64,000 nt of DNA, taken from assembly GCA_030583905.1 (NCBI GenBank), contig CP129481.1:1364001-1428000 (forward strand), given 5' to 3'. The DNA is from Anaerolineales bacterium (GTDB lineage: Bacteria; Chloroflexota; Anaerolineae; Anaerolineales; Villigracilaceae). Positions within the stretch are counted from its first letter, which is position 1. Each line of letters starts with the position of its first letter. A program made the translations under genes and the position numbers. The notes below the pieces were generated by a model. That model was given only the letters and a program-made list of their open reading frames with translations. It made no database searches and was not told the DNA's origin. Positions 16,574-25,221 of the stretch are shown here, one piece after another.

Positions 16574-18046
16574 TCATTCCCTGCCTGGACGAGTCTTCCC
16601 GCTCACCAACCAGAACAGCTTGACAAATCCCTGCACGTAATCAGGTACCGAGCCGACGATCATCAGGATCGTGATGTCGGTTAACGTACGGGACATCATG
16701 ACCAATTGATAGGTCAAGTTGAAACGATAGCCGTAGAAGGCTTTGAGTTGTGTGAATATGACGATCAGAATTACAGTCGGGATCAGAAAACTAATGGCTG
16801 TATCCCAAATCTTTTTTCCCGTTGACCAGTTGCGGGCGCGTTCCCTCCAACCGCGCAGGGACAGGAAGTTGCGGATGTGCAAGACGCCCAATGCCAGCAC
16901 GAGTCCCAGCAGCGCCCAGCCGATGTGCTTCACCGACCAGCCTTGGGTAACAGGCGGTGGGACGCGTCCCAACACGATGGCTTCGACGCCTTTGAAAATC
17001 TGTTCCGCCGAAATGTAATGATCGAGCATGTATCCTTGATTGATGAGCAACACGATGCTCGTGTCGCGCAGCGGATAAATATCCACGTATGTCTTGAAGG
17101 TCTCGTTCGCGCCGCCGTGGAAGATGTGTCCCTGCTCGATGAACCAGCCCATGCCGTAGCCTTGCACGGGGTTGAAGAGCATGTCCATGCCCTGTACCGT
17201 CAACAATTGCTTTCCTGTGTAATGCCCAGCGTTATCCATTGCCATCGCATAATGCGCCATGTCCTCAGCGGTCGAAATGATGTATCCCGCGCTCACCTCA
17301 TACACACGGTGCGGTTGCTTCTGCGGAACCGTAAAGCCAAAGAAACGGCTGTAGCCTTGCGAGAGTCCATTCTCGCGAGCGAGGGCGGGGTCGGTGTAGG
17401 TGCGCGTCATCTCAAGCGGGTCAAAGATAAATTTCTGAATGTAGTCTTCATATTTCATCCCGCTGACGTTCTGCACGATCACCGCCAGCACGTCGTAGCC
17501 GACATTGAAGTATTGGAACGTCGAACCGACAGGCGCGGTCAACTCAGCCGACGCCAGCGCGCGCACCGCATCTTCATTCGATGCATCAGCGGGAAGCGAT
17601 ACCACAAATCCCGCTTCCGAAAGTCCGCTGGTGTGATGGAGCAAATGTCCCACCGTGATCTTTGCCGACGCCGCCTCGTCCGCCACTTTGAACCACGGGA
17701 TATGCTTTTGCACGGGATCGCCCTGGCTCACCAGCCCCTGCTCGATCAATTGCGCGATCGCCAGCCCCGTGAACGACTTGCTCTGCGATCCGATGTACAT
17801 CGGCGTCTGCGGCGTCATCGGGCGCCTTCCGCCCGCGGTGCCGTAACCTTTGAGATAGACAATCTCTGTTTTGGATGTCACGGCGAGGGAGATTCCTCGA
17901 ATCCCATGCTTTGACATTTGACCAGAAATGTACGCATCGAGAGCCTCCGCGTCAAACCCGACCGAGGAAACTGTCTCTGCCTCAACAGGCGTTATCCACA
18001 CCGACAGCAAAATTAGCCCCAAAGCGATACACATGAATTTTCGCAT
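16574..18046 (-). CDS. Beta-lactamase/penicillin-binding-type serine hydrolase with C-terminal membrane domain
   Basis: A 490-residue exported enzyme. A signal peptide (MRKFMCIALGLILLSVWITPVEA) leads into a serine-beta-lactamase-like domain with the SxxK nucleophile motif S87-QS-K90 in IGSQSKSF, and YFN as the YxN-type motif. The last 130 residues contain about four membrane segments, an arrangement seen in class C-like (AmpH/EstB-type) proteins of unknown substrate. The fold is shared by D-alanyl-D-amino-acid peptidases and esterases, so the substrate may be peptidoglycan or a D-amino-acid peptide. ATG 18046 is chosen because the signal starts there; a GTG at 18055 overlapping the upstream stop is the alternative. 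Confidence 0.88.
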   Translation of the reverse strand: MRKFMCIALGLILLSVWITPVEAETVSSVGFDAEALDAYISGQMSKHGIRGISLAVTSKTEIVYLKGYGTAGGRRPMTPQTPMYIGSQSKSFTGLAIAQLIEQGLVSQGDPVQKHIPWFKVADEAASAKITVGHLLHHTSGLSEAGFVVSLPADASNEDAVRALASAELTAPVGSTFQYFNVGYDVLAVIVQNVSGMKYEDYIQKFIFDPLEMTRTYTDPALARENGLSQGYSRFFGFTVPQKQPHRVYEVSAGYIISTAEDMAHYAMAMDNAGHYTGKQLLTVQGMDMLFNPVQGYGMGWFIEQGHIFHGGANETFKTYVDIYPLRDTSIVLLINQGYMLDHYISAEQIFKGVEAIVLGRVPPPVTQGWSVKHIGWALLGLVLALGVLHIRNFLSLRGWRERARNWSTGKKIWDTAISFLIPTVILIVIFTQLKAFYGYRFNLTYQLVMMSRTLTDITILMIVGSVPDYVQGFVKLFWLVSGKTRPGRE

Positions 18047-18051
18047 CGTAT

Positions 18052-18900
18052 TCACTTCTCAATTCCCATCAGCCATGCCGCGACGACGCCTATGAGGAAA
18101 TTCTGCAGGAAGATCTCGACCGCGCTGGCGGCAAGCAATGGCAGCGGCAGGGAACTGACCTGCAACACAAGCGGGACGATGCCGCCGATGGCGAACAACA
18201 GCCAGCCTGTCTTGAACATCAATTGGCGTTTTGTCCCGCGTGTAGAAAGCAGATAAAACAAAATCGACAGCACGATCAACGGTGCTCGGATGCTTTCAGC
18301 CATAAGCACAACCATCGGGGCAGGGACGGCCAAACCGCCCGCGTGGGATTCGTAATACGGTCCCGTAACAAGTGAATAATTCAGCGCGCCGAAGATGAAA
18401 TAGAACACGAGATAACTCATCGCACTGACGATGAACCGCCACAGCCACGAATACCACGGGCGCGTGCGGAACGAGTCAGCCCACGTGAAAGCAGGTTTGC
18501 CCACCGCCGCAAATACCAACACAATAACCAGCGCCGCACCGATTGAAGCCAGCAGTTGCTGGGTAAACAATACGGGCAATGGTACCGTAACCAATTCTGG
18601 CACGAAGTACGCGCCTTCGATGGCAACCGAACCTAGGTTGAAGAAGATCAGGCTTCCCCAGAGAATGAAATGCTGGAGGCGGGTGAGCGTGAGGCGCGCC
18701 GCCAGCGGTCCCAAAAACACACCCAGCAGAATACTCGCGACGAATAACCAGGTGAATGAAGCGCTGTCGCGTGTGCTGGATGCCATCTGCGCGCCTGCCA
18801 TCGCGCCGATCATGCCTGCCAGAATCAAGCCTAGAACATAGCCTGCTCCAACGAAAAGACTGCGCCAGGTATTTTTCCAAATTAATTGCAGTGTGTACAT
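18052..18900 (-). CDS. Polytopic membrane protein of unknown function
   Basis: A 282-residue protein with about eight hydrophobic segments and few charged loops, starting MYTLQLIWKNTWRSLFVGAGYVLG. I do not recognise a family. ATG 18900 is used because GGAAGGAG precedes it; a longer in-frame extension to 18978 would run back into the upstream gene. It sits 34 bases after the SRPBCC-domain gene and four to six bases before the serine hydrolase gene, so it is translated with them and presumably belongs to the same envelope response. Confidence 0.8.
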   Translation of the reverse strand: MYTLQLIWKNTWRSLFVGAGYVLGLILAGMIGAMAGAQMASSTRDSASFTWLFVASILLGVFLGPLAARLTLTRLQHFILWGSLIFFNLGSVAIEGAYFVPELVTVPLPVLFTQQLLASIGAALVIVLVFAAVGKPAFTWADSFRTRPWYSWLWRFIVSAMSYLVFYFIFGALNYSLVTGPYYESHAGGLAVPAPMVVLMAESIRAPLIVLSILFYLLSTRGTKRQLMFKTGWLLFAIGGIVPLVLQVSSLPLPLLAASAVEIFLQNFLIGVVAAWLMGIEK

Positions 18901-18934
18901 CCTATGCTCCTTCCTTGTCAACGTGGGAGAAGAG

Positions 18935-20338
18935 TTATTGCGAAACGCGGATGGACTGGACCAATTCATCCAGAACATTCAATGCGGGAGCGAACCTGTC
19001 CTCTGCTTGCACATTCAGTTGGTTGAGTTGTTCGGTGAGAGTCGCTGTCCATTCTTCAAAAGGATTGTAGGTCGGGTCGCCGCATTGTGGGCAAGCGTGT
19101 GGCTCTGTGGGGAAAACGCCCGTTTGGATAGGGAAGAACGCCGAGATATAAAACTGCCCGTCATCTGTGATGCCTTGGAAGGTATAAAAGATCTGGTTTT
19201 CGAGCGCGGGGCTTGGGTCCTGGGCGTAATAGGTCAGGTAGCGGATGCCTTTGCCCGATGCAAACTCGATCACTTTGGGCTGGGCGCAGAAGGCTTGTTT
19301 GGAATTCGTCCACGGCAGGAAAGGCAGCGCGGATACGTAATCCATCAAGGGTTGCGCACAACGATCCGTACCCACGCCGTTTTGCAGGATATTTGCAAGG
19401 GCTTGTGACTGGTTCACAAATCCATTTGAACTGTCATCGCCGTAGCCGGGGAAATCGGAAATGCGGAAGACCATCACCTGCGCAACGCGGTTCTCGGCGT
19501 AGATGGGCAGGTCGTATTTCCAGCCGTTCAGGAATCCCATAAAACGGATCTGCGCGAACGCGGGATGCGACTCCGCGAACAGGACTTGATCGCTCATCGG
19601 CACGGCAGGGACGCTCCCCGCTTCCACACCGGACATCAGGGCTGGATCGTACACCAGCGAGATGGTCCGCCCGAACTCGGTCATACTGACTGTTTTCAGA
19701 TCAGAGATTGGCGCGACATAATCTGTATTTTCGGCGCGTTGTTTGATGGTTAACATCATGCGGCTCATCATGATGAATTCGCCGGGGCGGATCACATCCC
19801 ACATCCAGCCTTCTTTTGCATCACGCGAACGGAGGAGGAGGCGTGTCGTGCCGTCTTCCTGTGGGACAAGCACGAACTGCCAGACGTCGGTCCATGTGTC
19901 GTCTTCCTGTTTATGTCCCATGACGATGGCGCGGTTCGGTTCGATCTTCGCTACTTCATAGCCGGGCGGCATATCGTTTTTGCACATCAATACTTTATCG
20001 CCCACGTGCAAGTCCTGCCACTCTTCATGGATGCGGTCCGCGTTGGTTTGCGGGCATTGGATGAGCGACTCAAGCCAGGTGTAACTGTACATGCCGCCTT
20101 TGTCCGCACCGAGCTGGACGATCCACGGGTAGATCTGTTCGGGCGCGGCGTTGACGGTCACGGCTCGGGTGTAGGAAATGCGCGGGTTTGGAACCAGCTC
20201 ATCACCAGTCAAAGAAGCGGCGAGTTCTTCGTCCGTTGCACCCCAGCGGTCCATCCACTGCAGGAGGGCGAACATCGCGAGTACGGCGAGGATTCCAAGT
20301 CCGGCAAGGATTCCGATGGTTTTGAAAAATCTCTTCAT
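18935..20338 (-). CDS. Membrane-anchored SRPBCC-domain protein with a C-terminal domain shared with the 12389-13285 product
   Basis: A 467-residue protein with one N-terminal membrane segment (about 6-28). It is followed by a region resembling the SRPBCC/START-like ligand-binding fold: VNAAPEQIYPWIVQLGADKGGMYSY is a common opening, and WQFVLVPQEDGTTRLLLRSR a typical later strand. The last 220 residues contain IRYLTYYAQD, TFQGITDDGQFYI and FAPALNVLDELVQSI, which align with the lipoprotein encoded at 12389-13285. It may bind a hydrophobic ligand at the outer membrane face, but this is a guess. ATG 20338 is set by AGGAG upstream. Its promoter (20360-20426) has the same palindrome, inverted repeat and -10 spacing as that of the paralogue. 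Confidence 0.87.
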   Translation of the reverse strand: MKRFFKTIGILAGLGILAVLAMFALLQWMDRWGATDEELAASLTGDELVPNPRISYTRAVTVNAAPEQIYPWIVQLGADKGGMYSYTWLESLIQCPQTNADRIHEEWQDLHVGDKVLMCKNDMPPGYEVAKIEPNRAIVMGHKQEDDTWTDVWQFVLVPQEDGTTRLLLRSRDAKEGWMWDVIRPGEFIMMSRMMLTIKQRAENTDYVAPISDLKTVSMTEFGRTISLVYDPALMSGVEAGSVPAVPMSDQVLFAESHPAFAQIRFMGFLNGWKYDLPIYAENRVAQVMVFRISDFPGYGDDSSNGFVNQSQALANILQNGVGTDRCAQPLMDYVSALPFLPWTNSKQAFCAQPKVIEFASGKGIRYLTYYAQDPSPALENQIFYTFQGITDDGQFYISAFFPIQTGVFPTEPHACPQCGDPTYNPFEEWTATLTEQLNQLNVQAEDRFAPALNVLDELVQSIRVSQ

Positions 20339-20359
20339 TGTGGCAATCTCCTGTCTAAG

Positions 20360-20426
20360 ATGATAGCCAGCCTCAACAAAAAACTCCCCCATCACTGGGG
20401 GAGTTTTATACTATCCAAGTGGACAG
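20360..20426 (-). promoter_or_regulatory. Promoter with 16-bp palindrome, 30-bp inverted repeat and -10 box
   Basis: Read on the minus strand: CTGTCC-ACTT-GGATAG (20426-20411), 3 bases, AAAACTCCCCC / GGGGGAGTTTT with six T (20407-20378), 12 bases, TATCAT (20365-20360), then the ATG at 20338. Order and spacing are identical to 12300-12366. The inverted repeat can also serve as terminator for the LiaF-like gene, whose stop is at 20428. Confidence 0.78.
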
Positions 20427-20427
20427 G

Positions 20428-21387
20428 TCATTGCTGTATCTGTTTCGGACGCAGGGCAGTGTAGAGCAGATACGCGCCGCCCACGATGATCGCAATGGGC
20501 CAGAAGATCTCAGTCAGGGATGCGAAGAAGATGGAGACCACCGCCACCAGCGCGAGGATGATGGTGACGACCTTCGCCCAATCCTTGGCATGCCGCAGCC
20601 AGACCACAGCGAAGGTCGCGGCGAGTCCACCCATCAGGATGGCGTTGCCATATCCGCCGGTCTGCGTGTCTTTGATCCAGCCTGCGATACCCAATATGGC
20701 AAGCACGGCGAGGGTGGTCATCACACCGGCGGGGATGATCGCCCACCAGTTCTTTGCCTCGCGGAAGTAGAGGACGAAGAACGGCAGACCGACCGCGAAG
20801 AGGAACACAGGTCCGAAATACGCCGCCGTATCGCCGCTAAAGGAAGCCATGGCAGGCGCAAGGCTCAACACGAACAGGATGTAGGCGACGAGCAATGCCC
20901 AGGTGCGTGTGCGGTTGTTCAGGTACACGACGAAGAAGCTGAGCCCGATCAGGAACAGGAACAGAGAGCCGACCCATTCACCGCCGACAGTATCTACCAT
21001 TAGCGTGACCAGCGCCAGGAACAACATCACGCCGCCGGGGATGAGCGCCCACCAGTTCTGCTTACGGTCGGTGAGATACGCCGCTGCAAACGGAATGAGC
21101 AAGCCGAAGAACAGCGGCGAACCGACCGCGGCGCTGTCCACGTTGTTGGTTGCTAGTGCAATGGTCACCGCCAGCCCGCCGAATACGCCCGCCGGGAAGA
21201 GCCAGCCCCATTCCTTGAAGCCGCTGACCGCATAGCTGAGGAATGCCACGAGGCTGATCCCTGCAAAGACCCACATCCATGCGCTGTCGGGGAATTGGTT
21301 CAAGTACCCCAATTGCTGGGCAAGCGCCAATCCGCCGCCAACGATCAACAATATCCCCCAAAAGAGACTTGATCGATTAGCTTTCAT
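20428..21387 (-). CDS. LiaF-like/DUF5668-type polytopic membrane protein
   Basis: A 319-residue protein made of ten or more short hydrophobic segments in an internally repeated pattern; motifs such as NWWALIPGGV and NWWAIIPAGV recur about 130 residues apart. The first 25 residues (SSLFWGILLIVGGGLALAQQLG) and the final FWPIAIIVGGAYLL resemble LiaI/LiaF-type membrane domains, which modulate LiaSR-type sensor systems in Firmicutes. A LiaSR-like kinase/regulator pair is encoded 4 kb away, so a sensory or modulating role is plausible but inferred. The start has a strong AGGAGG. The gene is preceded by a palindrome promoter at 21415-21480. Confidence 0.8.
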   Translation of the reverse strand: MKANRSSLFWGILLIVGGGLALAQQLGYLNQFPDSAWMWVFAGISLVAFLSYAVSGFKEWGWLFPAGVFGGLAVTIALATNNVDSAAVGSPLFFGLLIPFAAAYLTDRKQNWWALIPGGVMLFLALVTLMVDTVGGEWVGSLFLFLIGLSFFVVYLNNRTRTWALLVAYILFVLSLAPAMASFSGDTAAYFGPVFLFAVGLPFFVLYFREAKNWWAIIPAGVMTTLAVLAILGIAGWIKDTQTGGYGNAILMGGLAATFAVVWLRHAKDWAKVVTIILALVAVVSIFFASLTEIFWPIAIIVGGAYLLYTALRPKQIQQ

Positions 21388-21414
21388 AGAAACCTCCTTT
21401 TGATTTCTAATAAC

Positions 21415-21480
21415 AGTATACGCCTTCAGGTGCGAAATGCATCATGCAACAGTAGGGTTTATGCCTGTCCACACGGACAG
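21415..21480 (-). promoter_or_regulatory. Promoter with perfect 16-bp palindrome and TATACT box
   Basis: On the minus strand CTGTCC-GTGT-GGACAG (21480-21465), the most symmetric of the four copies, is followed after 44 bases by TATACT (21420-21415) and then by AAAGGAGG and the ATG at 21387. There is no CTCCCCC inverted repeat here. Confidence 0.75.
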
Positions 21481-21482
21481 TC

Positions 21483-22703
21483 CTACACGTCCATCTTCCT
21501 GAACCGCCAGACTGCCAGCACGAAGAAGCCCAGCGCATACGCCAGCAGAGCCAGCGTCGGCATCCACGCGGATTCAAGTCCCAGCCCGCGGATCAGGATG
21601 TTCTGGTAACCGTTCATCGCCCAGTAGGATGGCATCACCTTGCCAAGCGCCGCGAACCCACCGCGGCTGACCTCCAGCGGGAACCACGTCCCACCCAGCG
21701 CCGAGAAGACGAACATCGCCATGAGCGCAAACAGGATCACCTGCGAATCATCTTTCACAATGGTGCCAATCAACATTCCCATTGCCGCCACCCACATGCT
21801 CAACGCCGCAGAGACCAGCAGCGTGCCAAGCGGGTTACTCAAATAATCCACACTCAGAACCAGTTGCCCGAACACCACCAACAGCGCCACCTGAATGAAC
21901 ACCACGCCGAACATCGCCAGCGCGTGCCCCGCTATGATCTCCCACGAGCGCATCGAAGTGGACATCATACGTTGCAGTGTGCGCGTCTTGCGCTCCTGCA
22001 CCAGGATCTGCCCCGACGACACCAGTCCCATGATCGCAAACTGCACCAGAATGCCCGGCGATGCCTGATTGTACGGATTGTCGCCGAACCAGTCGCCCTG
22101 AAAATCGTCCTCTGAAACCGCCAATTCCACTTGCACCAGCGAAGCGCTGTCCGCTTCAGACCAGGCTTGGGAGGCAGAGGCAAACGCCTTGTTAAGTTCC
22201 GAAGCGTCGTTCGGTTTGTCGACCATGTCCGCGCTCAGGGATGCAACTTCCAGCGCGCTCATCAATTGTGTGACGGGAGTCCGCACCAGTTGATAAAGGG
22301 ACTGTCCCCGCGCCGTGTTGGTATCCGTGATGAGATTCAGTTGCGCGTCCTTTCCTGCCGTAACCTGCTCGCTGTACCCAACAGGCACGATCAACGCCCC
22401 AGCTACTTCGCCCTTGCGAATGGACTCATCCACGGCATCGGGCGTGAGTTCGACAACTTTCACCGAATCTGATTCTGAAAGCATCTCGAACAATGTTTGT
22501 GACACTGCGCCATCTGGATCGTTGTTCACCCATCCCAAAGGAATGCGGGCATCGATGATGGTTTCGCTATCCTTGCCGCTTTGGTAGGCAAAACCCATGA
22601 AGAACGTGAACGCAACGGGCATCGCCACAAGGAACAACAGCGAACGCTTATCGCGAAAAATCTGTGAAAGGTCTTTGAGGGCAAGATCGATAATTCTCAT
22701 CAT
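21483..22703 (-). CDS. ABC-2-type transporter permease
   Basis: A 406-residue membrane component with one N-terminal membrane segment (about 20-42), a large outside domain (about 45-225) and five to six C-terminal segments, the layout of ABC-2 exporters of the YhgE/NatB/DrrB-like type. The start ALKDLSQIFRDKRSLLFL is typical. It lies downstream of a second, distinct permease and an ATPase on the same strand, so the exporter is probably a heterodimer of permeases. The exported substrate is unknown; the setting next to a LiaSR-like system suggests drug, lipid or antimicrobial-peptide efflux. Confidence 0.92.
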   Translation of the reverse strand: MMRIIDLALKDLSQIFRDKRSLLFLVAMPVAFTFFMGFAYQSGKDSETIIDARIPLGWVNNDPDGAVSQTLFEMLSESDSVKVVELTPDAVDESIRKGEVAGALIVPVGYSEQVTAGKDAQLNLITDTNTARGQSLYQLVRTPVTQLMSALEVASLSADMVDKPNDASELNKAFASASQAWSEADSASLVQVELAVSEDDFQGDWFGDNPYNQASPGILVQFAIMGLVSSGQILVQERKTRTLQRMMSTSMRSWEIIAGHALAMFGVVFIQVALLVVFGQLVLSVDYLSNPLGTLLVSAALSMWVAAMGMLIGTIVKDDSQVILFALMAMFVFSALGGTWFPLEVSRGGFAALGKVMPSYWAMNGYQNILIRGLGLESAWMPTLALLAYALGFFVLAVWRFRKMDV

Positions 22704-22712
22704 GATTTCTCC

Positions 22713-22760
22713 GTAGAGGCGAGGTCATCTCGCCCTAGGGCGGGAGAACCCCGCCCCTAC
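22713..22760. repeat. GC-rich imperfect palindrome between permease genes
   Basis: GTAGAGGCGAGGTCATCTCGCCCTA faces an imperfect inverted copy ending CCGCCCCTAC; the centre is CGCCCTAGGGCG. It has the look of a small non-coding interspersed palindromic element inserted between two co-transcribed genes. Confidence 0.65.
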
Positions 22761-22764
22761 AAAT

Positions 22765-24033
22765 TTACGCAAACCGTCTCCGAAACAGCATCGCGCCGAT
22801 GACGAACATCACACTGCCCATCGCGACCAACACGAGGAACGGCACGATCAATTCGCTGACAGGATTACCTGCAAGCGTAAGCCTCCATGCCTTCAGCACC
22901 CAGCCCTGCGGCGTGAAGTTCCCGATGATATCGAACGCCTTGATCGAGATATTGGACGTGAACAAGCCGCTGACCATGCCCAGCGTGGTCAACGCGCCAC
23001 CGAAGATCAGCCCTGCCTGCTTGGTGGTCTGGATGAACGAAACCAGCAGCGCCGCCAACCCAACCGAGGCGAACATCTGTCCCAACAGGCTGAGCGTGAA
23101 GGAACCTGTCTTACCCCAATTGACGCCGAAGATGTAATAACTCGCGACCATCAGCACCACACCTTGAATGATGACCGTGAACAATACCGACAAGAACTTC
23201 CCTGCCAGGATCGTCATGCGGTCGGTCGGAGTGGTGAACAGGCGTGCCAGTGTGCCCTCCTCCGATTCCTGCAAAATGGACATCATCGAGTATGAGCCTG
23301 TAAAGAACGAGAAGAAGATCAACTGCCCTGAGAGAACCATGGCGAAGATGCCCTGGGTTGAGCTGGTTTGCTCGCCCTTTGAGACAGGTGAGGTTGCCAC
23401 CAGCGCGGCTTTCTCAGGCGAGTGGAACATCGCGCGCTGGAAATCGGCATACCAATTGGCGTATCGTTCGAAGAAAGTCGGGATGTCGGCAGGATCAAGC
23501 ATCTGCCCGTTGGCTTCGAGGCGTTCGTTCAATACGTTGAACGCGATCCCGCCGCCCGCCACGCCATCCAACAAGGATGTGACCATATCGCGCACCAATG
23601 TCGGAGCGACCGTCAATATGGGGTCTTGCAGGATCGTGATGGCGGTATCCTTATTTCCCGCCAGGTAATCTTCAGTAAATGTTTTGGGAATGATGACCGC
23701 CACACCGATCTCCTGCGCGTCCACTGCGGCGCGTGCCGCGGCTTCGTCGGGGTAATCACTGGCAGTGATCCACGATTCGACGCTTTCATCGAAGAACATA
23801 CTGCGGATGTTATCTCCCAGCGGCGCTTCGAGAAGAGCATCCTCAGGTAGAACGTCCAAATTGACCACGCCCATGCTGATGTCAAGCGTGGTTACCTCTT
23901 CGCCTGCGATACTGCCGAAGGAGAAGTAGATCAACGCCACGATCAGCAACGGTGCGGCAAATGCCATCCCGATCAGGAACAGACTGCGCGTGGAGCGCAC
24001 CAAATCTTTGAAGGCAATGTCGAGTATTTTCAT
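22765..24033 (-). CDS. ABC-2-type transporter permease
   Basis: A 422-residue membrane protein with the same layout as its neighbour: membrane segment near 15-38, a long outside domain, then six C-terminal segments. Motifs such as EGTLARLFTTPTDRMTILAGK, just before the membrane block, are characteristic of ABC-2 permeases. It is encoded between the ATPase gene and the second permease gene in one transcription unit, so the three form a single exporter. Confidence 0.92.
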   Translation of the reverse strand: MKILDIAFKDLVRSTRSLFLIGMAFAAPLLIVALIYFSFGSIAGEEVTTLDISMGVVNLDVLPEDALLEAPLGDNIRSMFFDESVESWITASDYPDEAAARAAVDAQEIGVAVIIPKTFTEDYLAGNKDTAITILQDPILTVAPTLVRDMVTSLLDGVAGGGIAFNVLNERLEANGQMLDPADIPTFFERYANWYADFQRAMFHSPEKAALVATSPVSKGEQTSSTQGIFAMVLSGQLIFFSFFTGSYSMMSILQESEEGTLARLFTTPTDRMTILAGKFLSVLFTVIIQGVVLMVASYYIFGVNWGKTGSFTLSLLGQMFASVGLAALLVSFIQTTKQAGLIFGGALTTLGMVSGLFTSNISIKAFDIIGNFTPQGWVLKAWRLTLAGNPVSELIVPFLVLVAMGSVMFVIGAMLFRRRFA

Positions 24034-24051
24034 GATCTCTCCAGATATTAG

Positions 24052-24107
24052 AGAATAGATGACTAGAGAATAGTGACTAATCTCCAGTCTCCAATCTCTA
24101 GTCTCTA
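24052..24107. repeat. Short AGAGACTAG-type repeat between ATPase and permease genes
   Basis: A run of related short words (TAGAGAATAG, ACTAGAGAATAG, ATCTCCAGTCTCCAATCTCTAGTCTCT) fills the spacer and supplies the TAG stop codon of the ATPase gene. It looks like a decayed interspersed repeat. Confidence 0.5.
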
Positions 24108-25033
24108 AGCGCCCGTCCCGTCAAATGCAGGAACACGGTCTCAAGGTTCGGTTCTTGAATATCCACAGACATGATGCGCACACCGGCCTTCGACGCGGCA
24201 TCGAACAATCGCGGCAGGACGCGGTTGGAGTCATCCACCAAGGCAGTCAACGTTCCATCCAGCGCATCGATTCGCGCCACGCCTTCAACTGCCCGCCATG
24301 CCTCGAGGACTTTCCCACCCTCGGTGTTGATCGTGATATCGATGCGCGTTTCCTCGCCGACCAGTTTGATCAACTCATCGTGCGTGCCATACGCGATCAC
24401 TTTGCCCTTGTCCATGATGGCGATGTGATCCGAGAGTTCGGCGGCTTCTTCCATGTAGTGCGTCGTATACAGCACGGTCATGCCCTTTTCATTCAACTCT
24501 TTGACGTTATCCAGAATATGACGACGGCTCTGCGGATCGATGCCCACGGTCGGCTCATCCATGATGACAACATCGGGTTTATGAAGCAACGCCGCGCCGA
24601 TGTTGACGCGCCGCTTCATGCCGCCCGAAAACTTGCCGACGTGGTCCTTCTGCCTGTCTGCCAGCCCGATGATCTCCAGCACCTCGTCCACGCGTGATTT
24701 CAATGCCGCGCCGCGCAAACCGTACATTTTTCCCCAAAAGACCAGATTTTCGCGTGCCGACAGGTCGGGATAGAGCGCGATATCCTGCGGCACCACACCG
24801 AGACGTCTTTTCGCAGCTTCAGGCTCGCGGATGACGGAATGCCCCATGATGGACGCGTCGCCTCCAGAAAGTGCGAGCAAGCCCGAGAGCATGGAGATCG
24901 TGGTCGACTTCCCCGCCCCGTTCGGTCCGAGCAGGCTCAACACCTCGCCCGACTCCGCCGTAAAACTCGCATCCTGCACGGCAACGAAATCGCCAAACGA
25001 TTTTTTGAGATTCTGTACTTCAATGGCTTTCAT
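24098..25033 (-). CDS. ABC transporter ATPase (DrrA-like)
   Basis: A 311-residue nucleotide-binding subunit. Walker A LGPNGAGKST (about 37-46), Q-loop VVPQDIALY, signature FSGGMKRR, Walker B VVIMDEPTVGID and the H-loop TTHYMEEAA are all present. A C-terminal 80-residue extension is typical of drug/antibiotic exporters of the DrrA class. ATG 25033 is set by AAGGAG five bases upstream, which overlaps the stop of the preceding 54-codon gene. It powers export with the two permeases encoded downstream. Confidence 0.95.
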   Translation of the reverse strand: MKAIEVQNLKKSFGDFVAVQDASFTAESGEVLSLLGPNGAGKSTTISMLSGLLALSGGDASIMGHSVIREPEAAKRRLGVVPQDIALYPDLSARENLVFWGKMYGLRGAALKSRVDEVLEIIGLADRQKDHVGKFSGGMKRRVNIGAALLHKPDVVIMDEPTVGIDPQSRRHILDNVKELNEKGMTVLYTTHYMEEAAELSDHIAIMDKGKVIAYGTHDELIKLVGEETRIDITINTEGGKVLEAWRAVEGVARIDALDGTLTALVDDSNRVLPRLFDAASKAGVRIMSVDIQEPNLETVFLHLTGRALRD

Positions 25034-25035
25034 GA

Positions 25036-25200
25036 TCACTCCTTCTGCAAAGCGGCAAGCGCCAGCGCGGTCAATCCGATGCTCAACATGGAGATGGCGG
25101 TCTCCACAGCTAACGTGCCCAGCACATTCAACACGATCACGGCAACACCCATGCCGAGCGCAACAGCCTTGAAAATGGTGGTCAGCAGATTCTTATTCAT
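25036..25200 (-). CDS. Small hydrophobic membrane protein heading the ABC exporter operon
   Basis: A 54-residue frame starting MNKNLLTTIFKAVALGMGVAV with AAGGAGAATGAC immediately upstream. It contains one long or two short hydrophobic segments (about 9-28 and 33-49) and ends AALQKE. The stop lies two bases before the ATPase ATG, so translation is probably coupled. I do not recognise a family. It may be a small regulatory subunit of the exporter or a sensor of the membrane state. Its promoter at 25222-25288 carries the regulon palindrome. Confidence 0.75.
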   Translation of the reverse strand: MNKNLLTTIFKAVALGMGVAVIVLNVLGTLAVETAISMLSIGLTALALAALQKE

Positions 25201-25221
25201 GTCATTCTCCTTGCTTTACTG

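Noticed and set aside
16877..17914. Plus-strand open frame of 345 codons opposite the serine hydrolase gene
   Set aside because: The minus-strand frame has a signal peptide and SxxK/YxN motifs; the opposite frame is rich in His and Arg and matches nothing.
14008..18046. Bacteriocin or lanthipeptide biosynthesis cluster
   Set aside because: CPBP and M50 proteases and an exporter are present, but no precursor peptide, modification enzyme or peptidase-containing transporter was found.
22713..22760. Palindrome as an insertion-sequence end
   Set aside because: There is no transposase gene and no matching second end nearby.
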